DNA from: Theobroma cacao
Taxonomy: Eukaryota > Streptophyta > Magnoliopsida > Malvales > Malvaceae
Reading direction: 5' to 3'
DNA length: 64,000 bases
Assembly: GCF_000208745.1 (NCBI RefSeq)
Contig: NC_030853.1
Location: 22,403,060 to 22,467,059 of the forward strand
Shown one piece after another: positions 1-12,719 of the stretch. Position 1 is the first letter of the stretch; every line of letters starts with the position of its first letter. Below the pieces are notes generated by a model. It did no database searches. It had not been told where the DNA came from and saw only the letters and a program-made list of their open reading frames with translations. A program made the position numbers and the translations under genes.

Positions 1-591
1 AAAACCTACTTTTTCTTTCCATCAGTATGCTTGGTAGGAAAGATAGAAAGTGGATTGGAAAAAACATTTTCTTTCCATCCATTGCTTGGTAGGGTTGAAA
101 ATGAAAGGAAAGAAAATGAAAAGTATATTATTTTATCATTACACCCCTTCTAAGTTAATTAAAATGGTAAATCTAAATAAGGATGAACAATTTTGTAAAT
201 ATGCAACAGTTAACTCATACTTTTCCCCTTTTCTCTCCTCTAATCTCTTCAATTTGGAATGATTTGTATTTGTGAATGCGGATGAAAAGTGTAGATGCAA
301 AATACTAGATATTAGATTCATGTTACTATAATACAGATAGTAAATCTTTGACATCCTCGAAAGTCCTAAAAGTAATATTCAATGAAACTATTGTTGCAGC
401 CTTGCAGGTTTTCTAGCTTCCGTAGACTATATTATATGCAGAACGAATTTGAATGATTTCTAGAAAAGAAGCAAAAAGACCTCCTCATCATTAATTCCAT
501 ATGCAGCCAATGTGAAAGAAAGTCTTGACAATAAAAATTAAAAGAAAAAAAAGTGATATTCATTTTATGAAACTTCAAGAGAAGTGCTTAC
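1..591 (-). other. Intron 1 of the FTSHI3-like gene (partial)
   Basis: This is non-coding sequence downstream of the GT donor at 591/590 on the minus strand, so it should be the first intron of the FTSHI3-like gene. The rest of that gene lies left of the window. It is AT-rich. At 11-38 and 67-95 there are two similar stretches built on TTTTCTTTCCATC and TGCTTGGTAGG, a possible relic of a small repeat. No exon was recognised here. Confidence 0.55.
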
Positions 592-1692
592 CTCCATAAG
601 CTCCGCCTTAGCAGTATCAACTCCCTCCACATCATCAAACCCAATAAACGGATTATTTGGACGCCGCTTTCTTGCAGGGCTATTAGCAGCAGAAAGTTGA
701 CGATACAGAAGCCACATCAAAGGTGTTAAAGGAACCCACAAGGATAGTATTGTTATTAAAGTACTCCTCATCGACATTAGAACTGACTGAGGAGCTGAGC
801 TATAAGTTGTTCCCTTTTCTCTCATCAAACTAAGAAGAAATTTTTCATCATGATCAATTTTTCTTGTCAAATACTGCCACTCAGAAGTAGAAGATTGAGG
901 GCTTGAAACTTTCTTAAATAGACCTTGTTTTTGCAATCGCCTACCTTCCACACCATCATCTTGTGCAGCCATATCAGTTACATTTTCAATTGATTCATTC
1001 ACTGCCAAAGATTCTTCTTCTGAATTTTGAGTATCTTCAGCACTTTTAGAATCCATATTGAAATATATACGACGAGAACCCTCTTCTAGCAAAACCTTTG
1101 TCACAGAACTATTCTGGAGGCTTGTTATCAACTCCGAGTAAGGAACAATCTTAGGAGATGGCAATGCAGTTAATTTCAAGAACAAATAGCACATCGCCAA
1201 TGCTAGAGATATTGTACTGCAGAGAGTAACTCTTCTTATATTCTTTCGTAGAAACATTCCGATATCATTTAACGTTGACCTAACCGAAACTCCCTTCATT
1301 CTTATTGTTAATAACCGCAACCTGGGATGCAATCTTAATGAAAATCTTTTCCTCACATTACTACTTTCTCTTTTCCCTAATAGGGTTTTCCTATCTCCAT
1401 TATTTCCCCTCATCAATAACCTATTATGTGCCTTGCAACAAACTTGAAACCCCAATAAAGGAACCTCATTTCTTCTTCCATTGCTAACCAACCTAAACCT
1501 ATTATCACCAGAAAAAAACAAATTCTGGGTTTTGCTATGGTTATAATTATATATTCTAAGTGAATGAAAGCAAAATGAACTACTAGAAAAGCTATTGTAT
1601 CTCCTAAAAGACTTGGTTTTTCCACTTGCAATTACCGAGTTTTCTTTACTAACAAAAAATCCATTATTGCAAGCAACTGTGAAACAAGCCAT
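592..1692 (-). CDS. FTSHI3: FTSHI3-like inactive FtsH protease, first exon (partial)
   Basis: This is the first coding exon of a chloroplast FtsH-family protein, 367 residues up to a clean donor (GAG|GTAAG at 592/591). The N terminus is rich in Ser and basic residues, as in a plastid transit peptide. Two hydrophobic segments, at about residues 155-177 and 308-331, fit the two membrane spans that precede the AAA+ domain of FtsH proteins. The exon ends in NPFIGFDDVEGVDTAKAELM, the start of the AAA+ module; Walker A and B lie beyond the left edge. The wording FDDVEGVDTAKAEL is what I recall for Arabidopsis FTSHI3 (At3g02450), a member thought to lack the zinc-protease motif, which cannot be tested here. 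FtsHi proteins act at plastid membranes. The start ATG at 1692 has no upstream in-frame alternative that I favour. The gene is divergent from the Rab-GAP gene. Confidence 0.8.
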
Positions 1693-3142
1693 GTCCCTAG
1701 TACATCAACAACTACAAATTGGGAAGAGAGAATACCAACTAAAGCTGCATAGAAGTAAGAGAGTTGATAGTTTTAAGCCAAAGAAGGGTTCTCTTTTACC
1801 TGGATTTAAGAGCTTGCCAACATGGGGATGAAACTGAGGAATGGAATGGACAGAGGGCTATTTCCATTTTCTCTCTGCTGGGTTAAGGTTCTTTGCAGAA
1901 GATCTAACGGCCTAAAGGAAAAAGATTATCCAATTTTAAGCTATGGATGGTTTGATCATATTCTTCTGTATGTATGCGTGGCCCCAAAACATGGATGATG
2001 TTTCAGGAGTTTGGGCTTTTGGGCATTCAACAGCTCAAGTGGGCCGGGATGTAGGTGTCTCCGACAAGTGGCCTTGAGTGTAATTTTGTGCACATTTTGA
2101 GGGCTTTTATTTTGTCTAGAGGAAAATGTCATTCCCGTTGTTGAGGTGCACTTTTCGGTACGGTAAACACTAAACACCACGCATAGAGCTTCGATTGGTT
2201 TGGGAAGAAGTCCAGCGGTAACCAATAACCAATCCGCCAATCTTAGCATTTTTTTTAGGGATGGTAAACCTATTTTGCACAATAGATAAGCTCCTCTTTG
2301 ATCAGGCTGAAATTCCCCAGTAAGCGGCCCGGTATTTTTTTGTTATATAACTTTCAATATGGGTTTTTGATTTCTTTTCTCTTGATTCATTGACTAATTG
2401 GCGATTTCATGATAATACCCATTTCATAAACATTGATGGGTTTTAAGTTTCTCCCCATTATCTTCTTGTTTACATTTATTTTTATAATTTGCATGATTTA
2501 GCCTGTTGAGCCTGTTTTTTTAATTACTTGATTGTGTTTTTTGTTCAAAGTCTAATGGTGATTCCATAAAAAAAAAAAAGTCCAACGGTGATTGTTTTAG
2601 TGAAAAATGTTCAAGTTTTTGTCTTGTTATATATAACCTTATATCATCCTCCTTTGTTTAGCCTTTTGTTTCTTGGATTATACTTCCCTTGTTGTACATT
2701 GTTATTAGTATAATGAATTTGCCACATTGTTGTTATTGATACCATTTTCTATATTCATTACTGAATGTGATTATAATTTTTAAACATAAGCATGTGGTAT
2801 GTGCTCATATTCTTTCAAAATCAAAGTTGTCATATATTTGCTTGGATGAATAGAAGGTTGTAAATATCATTTTTGATAGCTGCAGCCTGCAGTAAGGTCT
2901 GCCCATTCGATGCTTTCATTATTTTATCTAGACTGTCTGTGATGAATAGATTTGTCTTTTTAGAATTCACTTGCTTTTGTCTTGGCAAAAGTCACTGTAA
3001 GTGTCATCATTGATATCTCTTTCCGCTTTCAGATTCTGCCTGTATATGTGATCAAACATTTTCCCAGTGCTTTATCATGCCAAGGGATAGAAAGCTATGT
3101 GGTTTGCCTCTAGGCATGTCTTTGATTCTTTGAATTAGTGAA
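1693..3142. promoter_or_regulatory. Intergenic region between divergent FTSHI3 and Rab-GAP genes
   Basis: About 1.45 kb separates the two start codons, so this interval should hold both promoters and both 5' UTRs. Part of 2300-3100 probably holds an untranslated leader and a leader intron of the Rab-GAP gene, because the ATG at 3143 sits far from the FTSHI3 start. There are GGGCC/GCCCA elements near 2040, of the kind common in plant housekeeping promoters. No further coding sequence was recognised. Confidence 0.4.
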
Positions 3143-6100
3143 ATGGAAAGGAGAAGAGCAATAGATGACTATGAACCAGGACCAGTTCCTCCGCAAAGAC
3201 CCTTGGACAGATTTGGGTTTATAAAGCAGGATGTTAGTAACACTCCAGATGGTTTAGTGAAGAGTAGGTTAGCCGTTGAATACGAGAGGTATGCTTTTTC
3301 TCTAATGATATTTGTTCAAGCTCTTTTAGTTGATATGAGTGCAATTCTCCCTCTTTATGTTTTTATAATTTGTGCTAGCAAACATTATTATGTTTGTCAT
3401 CTATGGTTGTTGAAATTTTTCAGGGAAGCTAGAAGGGTTAGAAAATGGAGAAAAATGATTGGGGTTGGTGGGAGTGATTGGAAACACTATGCTAGGAGAA
3501 AGCCTCATGTGGTCAAAAGGCGTATAAGGAAAGGAATTCCTGATTGTTTAAGGGGTCTGGTTTGGCAGTTGATCTCGGGAAGTCGGGACCTTTTGCTGAT
3601 GAACCCTGGGGTTTATGAGGTACTTCTTTTAATTACTTGTAGGTTTGCTCATTCTCTTTTAACTGATGGTTTACTTATTATTTCTGAATGTTATGGCCTT
3701 TGCTTGACTTTTATTTTTTCGTCTTTAACTTGTAATGTTATTTTTGCTAAGTTCTCCAACACTCATGGGAAAAAATTATCCTCCTACCTACCTTGTTAGT
3801 ATTTTTGTTTATCCTATGATTCATGCTTTCTATATCCTCAATGCAACCTTTGGGTGTTTAATGCTAACCTCATGTATGCTCTATTGTTTAACTTAAATTA
3901 TAACTGGGGTTTGTCTTATTTTATGTATGGACATTCGTCAAACCTACTGTTGTAAGTTTTTTGTTTCTTATATCAAATTATGGTTGAGTCATCAAAAGAA
4001 AAGGAAAAGAAAAGAAAAAGGAATATTGTGTTTGATAAAATGCACCCAGTTCCCTCATCATTGGGGAATTTGAACACTACTTCAATTTACCAAAATTGGT
4101 TTTAATGCCAGACCTTGTACTTATTGGGAATGATGGCAGCTGAGGTTTTGAAAATTATAAATTTGAAGGAAACTTTCTACAAAAGTTTTTGATATGATTG
4201 CATGAAGCATTATTAGCAAGTTGCTAATAGATGGATTGGTAAAATCACAAAATACCTAACTCTCTTTCTGTGCCAGGATAAATTTATGATTGCTCTTGCT
4301 TGCTGTTACTATAACATTCTTGTTTTCATGAACTTTAACCTCAAGCTTTTATAGGCATGAGCTGGGAAATGAGTTCATCAGTTTCATCTTATAGTCTTTT
4401 AAGCAGGTTTCTGTAAATCATTTGATGAGACTGGTGTCTGAAAATTTAAATAGTGGTTCTATTTACTCCACCTAAAATCCTTTTTTATACAATTCCATGA
4501 ATGGATTTATTACAGTTGGAGCTCAATCCCAAGTATTGCAATTTGTAACATACCATTTTGTTTGACAAATATGCTGGTTGACTCCAACATGGATTTCATT
4601 GGCAGAGCCAGGTTCAGTTATATCAGACCAAACCCTTTTAGACGTCATACACAGCCTAGTTTGTGAAATGAAAAACAGTTTTCAAGGGGTCATTTAGGGT
4701 TATAAAACTGTTGACGTTTAAAACAAAAGGATGGTTAAGAAGATTGGGGAACAGGGGTGTTGTTTTCCTGCAGGAGATGACTACTTTTGGCTTTTGAAGA
4801 TCTGAGAAGAGTTCTCAATTTTTCGTGTTTTAAGTAGTTTAACTTTCATTCTAGTTTGTTTTGTATCTTTATGGATGCCAGCTTTTATCTGAATTTTGTA
4901 TAAGGTCATCGAGTTAATGTAAAAATCAATCTTTAAAATTCAAACATCATTGTAAATTGCTTATGCATTGGCATTTCAGGGGATAATGGTGCCAACTTCC
5001 AAAGTATTTTTGTCACTTTATGTAACTTTTGGGTTCGTTGGATCAGGTGTTTGTCCTTCCCTATCTATCCTTGCTCATTATTTGATGGAGCAGGTTAATA
5101 TATGGTTGGTTGATGATGATGGTCTGATTGCTGGAAAGTTATTTGCTCGTTTGCTTTTGAGGGAAAAAAATTGTTTTTCTCTTTTGGACTCAAACTGTTT
5201 TCTGAGCTTGAAGGGTTCTTTCCTTTTTCCTGTTTGAAATTTTTTTCTTCTACTGATAGTCTTCTTCTTTGTTCTTCATGTGCTTTGCTGATGAAACTTT
5301 ATGTCTGTTGCAGCAACTTGTAATATATGAGACCTCAGCTTCAGAACTAGATATAATTCGGGATATATCTCGCACCTTTCCATCACATGTTTTCTTTCAG
5401 CAGAGACATGGACCTGGTCAAAGGTCCCTTTATAATGTTTTGAAGGCATACTCCGTCTTCGATAGAGATGTTGGCTATGTCCAGGTTTGTTTCATGTGTC
5501 TCAGCCCTCATATATTTTGTCCAAGGTAATAATGCTATTTTTTTGTTCAAAATGCAGGGAATGGGTTTTTTAGCAGGGCTTTTGCTTCTTTATATGAGTG
5601 AAGAGGATGCGTTTTGGTTATTGGTTGCATTACTGAAAGGGGCTGTTCATGCTCCTATGGAAGGATTATATCAGGTATTTCTTGTATTCTAAAAACTTAT
5701 ATTGCTATCTGAGATGCAACATTTTAGGTAGTTAATGGTTTAATGAGGAGTTAGAATAGATTGTAATTGCCAACAGTCTCTTACTCAGAAAATGACATGT
5801 GACTTTATAGTAGCTTATAGCAGCTTCTGGTGTCAGACTTTAAGTTCTCTCTTATGTTGATTTTATTATTAGTTCTGTGACTGGATCCATGAATTGTACC
5901 TAGATTAATTTTGCCACGGCAATTGTATATTTTAGATTATGAATGGGATCTATGGTTTTTTGTGCTTATCAGATATGTTAGTATGCTTATAGAGTATCTG
6001 CTCATATCTTAGACAATCTTAGTGGACAGCAGGGCACTGTGATGAAATGAACCAGTAATTTTGGACTTGTTTTGTACTTAACCTCTGTTTTCAGCCTTTT

Positions 6101-7183
6101 CTTTTTTGTCTTTTCTACTTTTTTGAAGTTATGTTCGTTTGAAAAATAAGAACTAGGCTCCTCATTTCTGCTTCTTCCAAAGAATCTCCCTTCCTTCGTT
6201 TTATGGTGGTATGTCATATTGTTTGGTTGGTTATGTACAACATTTGGCATTCTACTCTGGTTTATAAGTTAATTGGTATTCCTAACAGCTTTTTGAGGGA
6301 ATAACTGTAACTCAACTCCCTTGGAATTTATTGTATGTTATCTGTTTAGGAGCTTCAATTCTTCTAGGTGCACCTCCTTGTATTTTACCACCTGCAGTTG
6401 GTGCATTTTGTTACTGAGCAGAGAGCCATATTTAAGTAGCAATCAATCAATTATATATTGTTTCTGTTGTTTGAAAATGTTGTATGCACTTGGTAGGTGG
6501 GGCTGCCTCTTGTACAACAATACCTGTTTCAATTTGAACAATTGGTGAGGGAGCACTTGCCAAAGCTGGGTGAGCATTTTAGCCAGGAGATGATAAATCC
6601 AAGCATGTATGCTAGCCAGTGGTTCATAACTGTATTTTCATACTCATTCCCGTTCCCTTTGGCTCTTCGAATTTGGGATGTCTTTCTCTATGAGGTCAGT
6701 TATTTGAAATTTGATATACGTTCCAGCCATACCATAAATTACATGCTACATGGCCTGAATATTGGTTTTGAGTAAAAAGAAATTCTTTCAGCAAAAAAAA
6801 AAAGAATAAATTTTTTTCTTTTTCCAGGGTGTCAAGATTGTCTTTAAAGTTGGTTTGGCACTTTTAAAATATTGCCATGATGACTTGGTAAGTAGTTCAG
6901 GATATCTTATCGGCTTTAGATTCAATTAGCTAATTTTTTTCTTCTGCTTAAAGATGGTGGTTATGTTGTTTCATCAGATAAAGTTATCCTTTGAGAAACT
7001 CATTCATGCTTTGCGTAACTTCCCCGAGGATGCAATGGATCCAGATACGTTGCTGCCTATGGCTTATTCAATCAAGGTTCTCTCTTGCTCGCATACACAC
7101 ACACAAGTATTCACAGCATTAAGTATTTTAAATTTCGTAATTAACATCATTCCTAAGATCTGCGTGCATTTTCTTGTGGCATG

Positions 7184-7242
<59 letters not shown>

Positions 7243-7875
7243 AGCTGGTGATGAACATTTATTTGAATTATGTAAAGATTTAACTTTGTAATATCATTTT
7301 TCATGCATTTGTTGATGAATATCTGTTTGATGATTTGCATATTGATTGTATTTGCTGATTTTATTGATAGCACGTGTATGAACTGCTCTGGCTTGAAATT
7401 TCTTGATTTGGTCCAATGTCTTAATAGTTTTGGATGCCTTCCCCATATTGAATAATTCACTTGTTTTGCATAGGCAATATTCTAAAACTTTGTTGAATGT
7501 CAGTGTGGAAATTTTATTATTTACTGAACAAGATTTTAGAAACTTTGAATGCAAATTAAAGGACTCTCAGAAGTATATGGTGTAAAATTGGCTAGGCGGA
7601 GTTTGTATGGAATATTTAAGAAATATATAAATCTTGCATCACCTGTTGCTTAGTTTATATGATGTTGCTCTTTATGGTAGTGTGAACAGCCATTTATTCA
7701 ACTGTTGTTGTGAAAAGCCTGGTTTAATGTGTTGCTCAGGGCTAGGATACCCATGCTAATGATTTCTTGCACTAAAAACTAATGACTATGTTTTATCACT
7801 TCTACAGTACACATCGTGACTTATTAATAATTTCTAGTGCATTTGTGAGCTTAGTAATGAATTTAAGTTAATTAC

Positions 7876-7906
<31 letters not shown>

Positions 7907-8023
7907 TTGATTCATTATCAGGTATCCAGAAGCTTAGAGGAATCAAAAAATGAGTACGAGAAGAAAAATGGAAAGCTCATGCAATCTACAGAATTTATCA
8001 GGAAGCAGAAACAACTGCAATGA
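3143..8023 (+). CDS. TBC-domain Rab GTPase-activating protein
   Basis: Eight coding exons join in frame to a 362-residue protein: 3143-3288, 3424-3619, 5314-5484, 5558-5674, 6497-6694, 6828-6887, 6978-7076 and 7922-8023. All junctions are GT-AG. The TBC (Gyp1-like) domain covers about residues 85-320. Both catalytic fingers are present: the arginine finger in IIRDISRTFP (Arg134) and the glutamine finger in VGYVQG (Gln171), so it should stimulate GTP hydrolysis by a Rab GTPase in vesicle traffic. The C terminus is short and charged. It matches the plant PAM1/At3g02460 group as I recall it, both in sequence and in its place next to FTSHI3. Intron 2 is long (1.7 kb) and has a degraded copy 9 kb downstream. 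Intron 7 holds (TC)n and (TA)n(TG)n runs. A likely poly(A) signal (AATAAA) lies near 8752. Confidence 0.9.
7187..7240 (+). repeat. (TC)27 microsatellite
   Basis: An uninterrupted 54-bp TC run in intron 7 of the Rab-GAP gene. It is likely to vary in length between individuals. Confidence 0.95.
7875..7907 (+). repeat. Compound (TA)n(TG)n microsatellite
   Basis: A TA run followed directly by a TG run, about 15 bp before the last acceptor of the Rab-GAP gene. Its position means that length changes could affect the distance between branch point and acceptor. Confidence 0.9.
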
Positions 8024-9189
8024 AGGTTTGCTCATCTAAGGGCAGGCTAAGCTGCCAGTCAACATGTGCATTCTTATTCTTACCATTATTTTCCATTTCT
8101 TGCCATGGCCACTCTAGTGTGTTAAGAAGCATATGCCGAACATTGACTTCCGGACGGACTGATTGTTCATTTCTCTCCTCTCGTCGGCGAAGCAATTACA
8201 CTCAATTGCTTTCGCTTTCAGTAGTTGATGTGCTTAAGAAAGTCTACAGATTCATACCGTATGTGCTAAATCTTTTCAGACTGTAGAAGCAGCTGTGGTG
8301 ACTTATAAACCATCTTTGGATACAATGATGGATCTTTGTGATTATTGTGTGAAAAAAAAAAAAGAAACAAGGAAAATAAAAAGAAGGAACTCAACTGAGA
8401 GAGAGAGATATATATTGTTTTGTTTTGTCCAAGCACTAGTTTCCAATGAATGCCTTGTCTTCGTGCTGTCTTTGCATTGTGATAAACTTATTTTAGCAAT
8501 AGATGTAAGGTTGGTGGTGGCATTAGCTGGTGAAAGCAATCAGGGTGACTTAAAAGGATTATTGAGGGTATTTCATCGTCCAGTCTCGGCTCCAGATGTG
8601 AGGAACATAACATATGATGAAGGAAACTTTCCAGACGCCATTGGGATGTCACACATACCAAATAATTGTGTTTGAAAGTGCCCACCAAGGCTTCAATTCA
8701 TCTTCTCAAATACATTTTTACTAAATCCTTTTGAAGAATTGCCGCTATTGTAATAAACTTGTAAGAAAACTTACAAAATCCATCTAATAGTCGTTTTACT
8801 TTATATATATATAATTAATGTTTTATGATTTTTAATGTTAAGAATATTTTAAAAAATCATGAAATATAAATTTTAAAGATAGAAAAAAATAAGAATATTA
8901 CCTGTTCAAAAAAAGATTTAATTTTGGGACATCAAACAAGGGAAAAATTAACAAACAAGAAAGTATAATAATTGGTTAATTATCTTTATTTTGTTTTCAT
9001 TTTCTCATGAAAAGGTTTTAATGATTAAATTTGATATTTTAATTAGCAAGAGTCGAGATTGAGAAGTATAAAGATTGAGTCACATTTATGGGATTTTAAT
9101 TGGGTGGCATAAACATAACCGTGAGAATGTTCTCATTATTTGGGAAAAGTTGTTATTTTTGTTATCTTAATTTACCCTTAACCCTACCA

Positions 9190-9230
<41 letters not shown>

Positions 9231-9357
9231 TTTTTCATTATTTGATANCACATTTATGGGATTTTAATTGGGTGGCATAAACATAACCGTGAGAATGTTC
9301 TCATTATTTGGGAAAAGTTGTTATTTTTGTTATCTTAATTTACCCTTAACCCTACCA

Positions 9358-9400
<43 letters not shown>

Positions 9401-10092
9401 TTTTTCATTATTTGCATACATAATTATTACCATTATCAGTTGAGAGGAAATTGATTATAAAAAATAAAATACTACCACTACTAATATTACCAAAAGCATT
9501 TGCTTTTTATTCTAATAATGAAAGCAAAAGCAAAAAGTCTTTAGTCAAAGAAGTTCAATGATAAAAAAAAATTAGAAAACTCTTTGAAAATGTCTTTTAT
9601 AATTCTTGTAATATTTGTAGGCATTATTACAAAAATAATAAGTATTTTTAAAAGTTCTGAGCACTATTATAAAAAATAAAATTTAATAACTTCACATATT
9701 TTAAAATTTAAATAATTAATATTCAAATATTATGTTATTTTTATAATGATATTATTTATTATTTTAAAAGATTAAAATTTGAAAGTTTAAAAATTTACCT
9801 TCTTTCGGTTTATTAAATTTATATTTTTATATATAAAATAAAACTTTAATAAATATTTTCTTATATATACCAAATATAACAATATTATATTCTCAATAAT
9901 AAATTTCCAATCAGTTTCATTCGTACTAAAAATATTCGCAATAATCAGATTCCGTCAAAACGCTAACTCTAGGATGAAATTAAAGCACCCTCCACCTACG
10001 CAACCGCTATTAAAGCATGTCACTGCCCTGCAAAAAGAAAACAAAGAGCTAGATTCCTTCTACCAAAAAAGGAAGCGAAATTAGATCAACTA
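8024..10092. other. Rab-GAP 3' UTR and AT-rich spacer
   Basis: The first 740 bp are the probable 3' UTR of the Rab-GAP gene. The rest is AT-rich spacer up to the PPR gene and includes the duplicated segment around the N at 9248. No gene was recognised. Short open frames in 8295-8690 are chance frames in the UTR. Confidence 0.5.
9081..9415 (+). repeat. Near-identical direct repeat split by one N
   Basis: Copy 1 is 9081-9247 and copy 2 is 9249-9415, with a single N at 9248 between them. Outside the AT runs I see no difference between the copies. They differ in the length of the (AT)n run, about 33 against 35 bases. This is what two overlapping contig ends left unmerged would look like. A true recent tandem duplication is the alternative. 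Confidence 0.9.
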
Positions 10093-11874
10093 ATGGCTAA
10101 CTCAGTTCCTCAAAACAACTCAGCCCGATTCTCACATACTATTTTCACCATTATCCTAAAGGGTCATTGGAACACTCTTTTGAAACCCAAAATTTGCACC
10201 CAATTAACCTCGACTACCATTAACTACCTCCTTTACAAGCTCTCCCTTTTCTGTTCCAGTCCTTCTCTTTCTTGGTCTTTCTTTAAATGGATCGAAATTT
10301 CTATTCCAAATTACGACCACTCTCTGCAATCCACGTGGACAATGGTCCATATTCTTACAAAACACAAACATTTCAAGACAGCACATAACTTGCTCGGAAA
10401 AATTTCAAACAAAGATTTCTTGTCATCAAATTCTGTTTTGAATGCTTTGGTGAGTACCCATTCGGACTTTGAAGTGAATTCTCATGTTTTGAGTTGGCTG
10501 GTGATATCTTATGGGAAATTGAGAATGACCCAAGATGCTTTACAGGTTTTTGAGGCTATGAGACTTCATGGTTTAAAGCCTCATTTACACGCTTGTACTG
10601 TGCTTTTGAATTGTTTAGTTAAAGAAAAATTGATTGATAATGTGTGGAAAGTTTATAAGAAAATGGTTAGACTTGGGGTGGTCGGAAATTTACATGTTTA
10701 TAATGTGCTGGTTCATGCTTGTTGCAAGGGTGGTGATGTCGAGAAGGCAGAAAAAGTGCTGAGTGAGATGGAATTGAAGAGTGTTTTTCCTGATCGTTTC
10801 ACGTATAATACGTTGATTGCATTGTATTGTAAGAAAGGAATGCATTATGAAGCTTTGTGCGTGCAAGATAGAATGGAAAGAGCGGGGATTAGTCCGGATA
10901 TTATAACTTATAATTCACTTATTTATGGGTTTTGTAGAGAAGGCAGAATGAGAGAGGCTGTCAGGCTTTTTAAGGAAATTAAAGGTGTGAGTCCTAACCA
11001 TGTGACTTATACTACTTTGATTGATGGTTATTGCAGAGTGAATGATCTAGGTGAAGCTTTAAGAGTGCGTGAGATGATGGAGGCTAAGGGGATTTATCCA
11101 GGAGTTGTTACTTATAATTCAATTATCCGTAAGTTGTGTGAAGAAGGTAAAATAAGGGAAGCAAATCGGGTTTTGAATGAGATGAGTGAAAAGAAAGTTG
11201 AACCTGATAATGTCACTTGTAACACATTGATCAATGCTTATTGCAAGATTGGAGACATGGGGTCTGCTATGAAAGTGAAGAACAAGATGGTGGAGGCTGG
11301 ATTGAAGTTGGATCAATTTACATTCAAGGCTTTGATCCATGGATTTTGCAGGGTGCGTGAAATGGACAGTGCTATAGAGTTCTTGATCAACATGCTTGAC
11401 GCAGGGATTTCTCCAAGTTATTCTACCTACTCCTGGCTTGTTGATGGATACTGCAACCAAGGCAATGAAGAAAAAGTTATGAAACTCCCAGATGAATTGT
11501 TGAAAAGAGGCCTTTGTATTGATGTCTCAGTGTATAGGGCACTCATAAGGAGGTTTTGTAAGCTAGAAAGGGTTGATTGTGCGCAAAGAATATTCACTCT
11601 TATGCTAGGAAAAGGTATATCAGGAGACAGTGTAATATACACTAGCCTGGCCTATGCTTACTGGAAAATGGGGAAGGTGAATGCTGCTTCAGATGTGTTA
11701 AATGAAATGTATAAGAGAAGGTTGATGATAACTCTCAAAATCTATCGATGTTTCAACGCTTCTTATGCTGATGATAATAGCATTTTAGATTTCTTTTGGA
11801 ACCACGTGGTTGAGAGGGGATTAATGTCTAAGAGTATACTGAAGGATATCGAGCAGAGGAAGTTACAATTGTAA
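10093..11874 (+). CDS. P-class pentatricopeptide repeat protein (At5g38730-like)
   Basis: An intronless gene for a 593-residue protein, as is usual for plant PPR genes. From about residue 130 to 560 it consists of roughly a dozen 35-residue PPR motifs, for example blocks built on FTYNTLIALYCKKG, VTYTTLIDGYCRVN and VTYNSIIRKLCEEG. No E, DYW or SMR tail is present, so it is a P-class protein, a type that usually binds organellar RNA to stabilise, process or help translate it. The N terminus is rich in Ser, Thr and Asn with few acidic residues, consistent with an organelle-targeting presequence. The phrases SWSFFKW and ILTKHKHFKTAHNLL match what I recall of Arabidopsis At5g38730. No RNA target can be named from the sequence. 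The first in-frame ATG was taken as the start. Confidence 0.9.
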   Translation: MANSVPQNNSARFSHTIFTIILKGHWNTLLKPKICTQLTSTTINYLLYKLSLFCSSPSLSWSFFKWIEISIPNYDHSLQSTWTMVHILTKHKHFKTAHNLLGKISNKDFLSSNSVLNALVSTHSDFEVNSHVLSWLVISYGKLRMTQDALQVFEAMRLHGLKPHLHACTVLLNCLVKEKLIDNVWKVYKKMVRLGVVGNLHVYNVLVHACCKGGDVEKAEKVLSEMELKSVFPDRFTYNTLIALYCKKGMHYEALCVQDRMERAGISPDIITYNSLIYGFCREGRMREAVRLFKEIKGVSPNHVTYTTLIDGYCRVNDLGEALRVREMMEAKGIYPGVVTYNSIIRKLCEEGKIREANRVLNEMSEKKVEPDNVTCNTLINAYCKIGDMGSAMKVKNKMVEAGLKLDQFTFKALIHGFCRVREMDSAIEFLINMLDAGISPSYSTYSWLVDGYCNQGNEEKVMKLPDELLKRGLCIDVSVYRALIRRFCKLERVDCAQRIFTLMLGKGISGDSVIYTSLAYAYWKMGKVNAASDVLNEMYKRRLMITLKIYRCFNASYADDNSILDFFWNHVVERGLMSKSILKDIEQRKLQL

Positions 11875-12091
11875 ACTGACCTTGCAGATGTCTTTTCAGT
11901 TACATACTTGATTTGTGATGCTTTAGGGCATCCTGGTCACAATGAGACGCATCTCAAATAGCTTTCCATGTGGCTCTACAGATGTCAAGAAATGAACTGG
12001 TTTAAGTATAAATTTCTTTAAAACTTAGAAATGTGAAGCACCAAATCGCGGTTTCTATTGCTTGATAGTAACTTGCGTTCTGGCTAACAAA
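11875..12091. other. Spacer after the PPR gene
   Basis: Probable 3' UTR of the PPR gene and a short spacer before the KIN-type relic. No poly(A) signal is certain. Confidence 0.35.
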
Positions 12092-12320
12092 ATGGCCAAA
12101 GACCAAGCTGGTGAGGCCAATGGCCAAGTTCAGGTAACCTTAGTCTCTTTGTTTCTTGCATACTTAATAGTTATGAGCATGATTATATTTTGTGATATGT
12201 GCTATAGACAATCATATTGATATGTTTTTTGTGTTTGCTTTAGGAGAAGGCTAGTAAATGGTGGACAGGACTGTCAATCCTACTCACTCTGCCTGGGAGT
12301 AAATGCAACTATGCAAGAGG
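12092..12320 (+). pseudogene. Degraded KIN-type LEA gene fragment
   Basis: The ATG at 12092 starts a short exon (12092-12133) reading MAKDQAGEANGQVQ and ending in a GT donor, like exon 1 of the intact KIN-type gene at 29980, which reads YKAGEAKGQAQ at the same junction. An acceptor at 12242-12243 leads into GAGAAGGCTAGTAAATGGTG, which aligns with exon 2 of the intact gene but has a one-base deletion within the first 25 bases. The alignment continues to ATGCAAGAGG, where the intact gene has its donor; here the GT is lost. No third exon was seen. Frameshift, lost donor and missing exon make this a non-functional copy. Confidence 0.75.
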
Positions 12321-12719
12321 CATACATATTGACTAAGAATTATACAATGGCTTTTACTGTTACAACATATTCAGCACAATTATGTAGAGAATACTATTTC
12401 TTTTTTGTGTCTTGAATATGAAAAGACAACGACTCAAGGATATTGTTATTTTCAGAGATGTCTTGGGAATAAAATGTCTAAAAGTATAGAAAATAGTATT
12501 TTTGGCATTCTCAAATTGAATTGCAGAAGGATTTTCACAGTGGATATATTGAGTTCGTAAAGCAGGAATTTCTAATACTACAGAAGGCTTATTGAAGGGT
12601 AGGACAGCCACCGAGTATTAGACGTATTCTTGTTCTTTGGTGGATTTGCTTTTGATTCTATCAGTTGATGAGTTCTTCCATGCTGATAAACTAGTTTGCA
12701 GTGGTAGTCAAAAATCTCA
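12321..12719. other. Spacer between the two duplication relics
   Basis: About 400 bp between the KIN-type and Rab-GAP relics. I see no coding sequence. It may be decayed flanking DNA of either copy. Confidence 0.3.

Noticed and set aside
8295..8690. Open frames after the Rab-GAP stop
   Set aside because: They lie in the probable 3' UTR and are not joined by splice sites to the gene.
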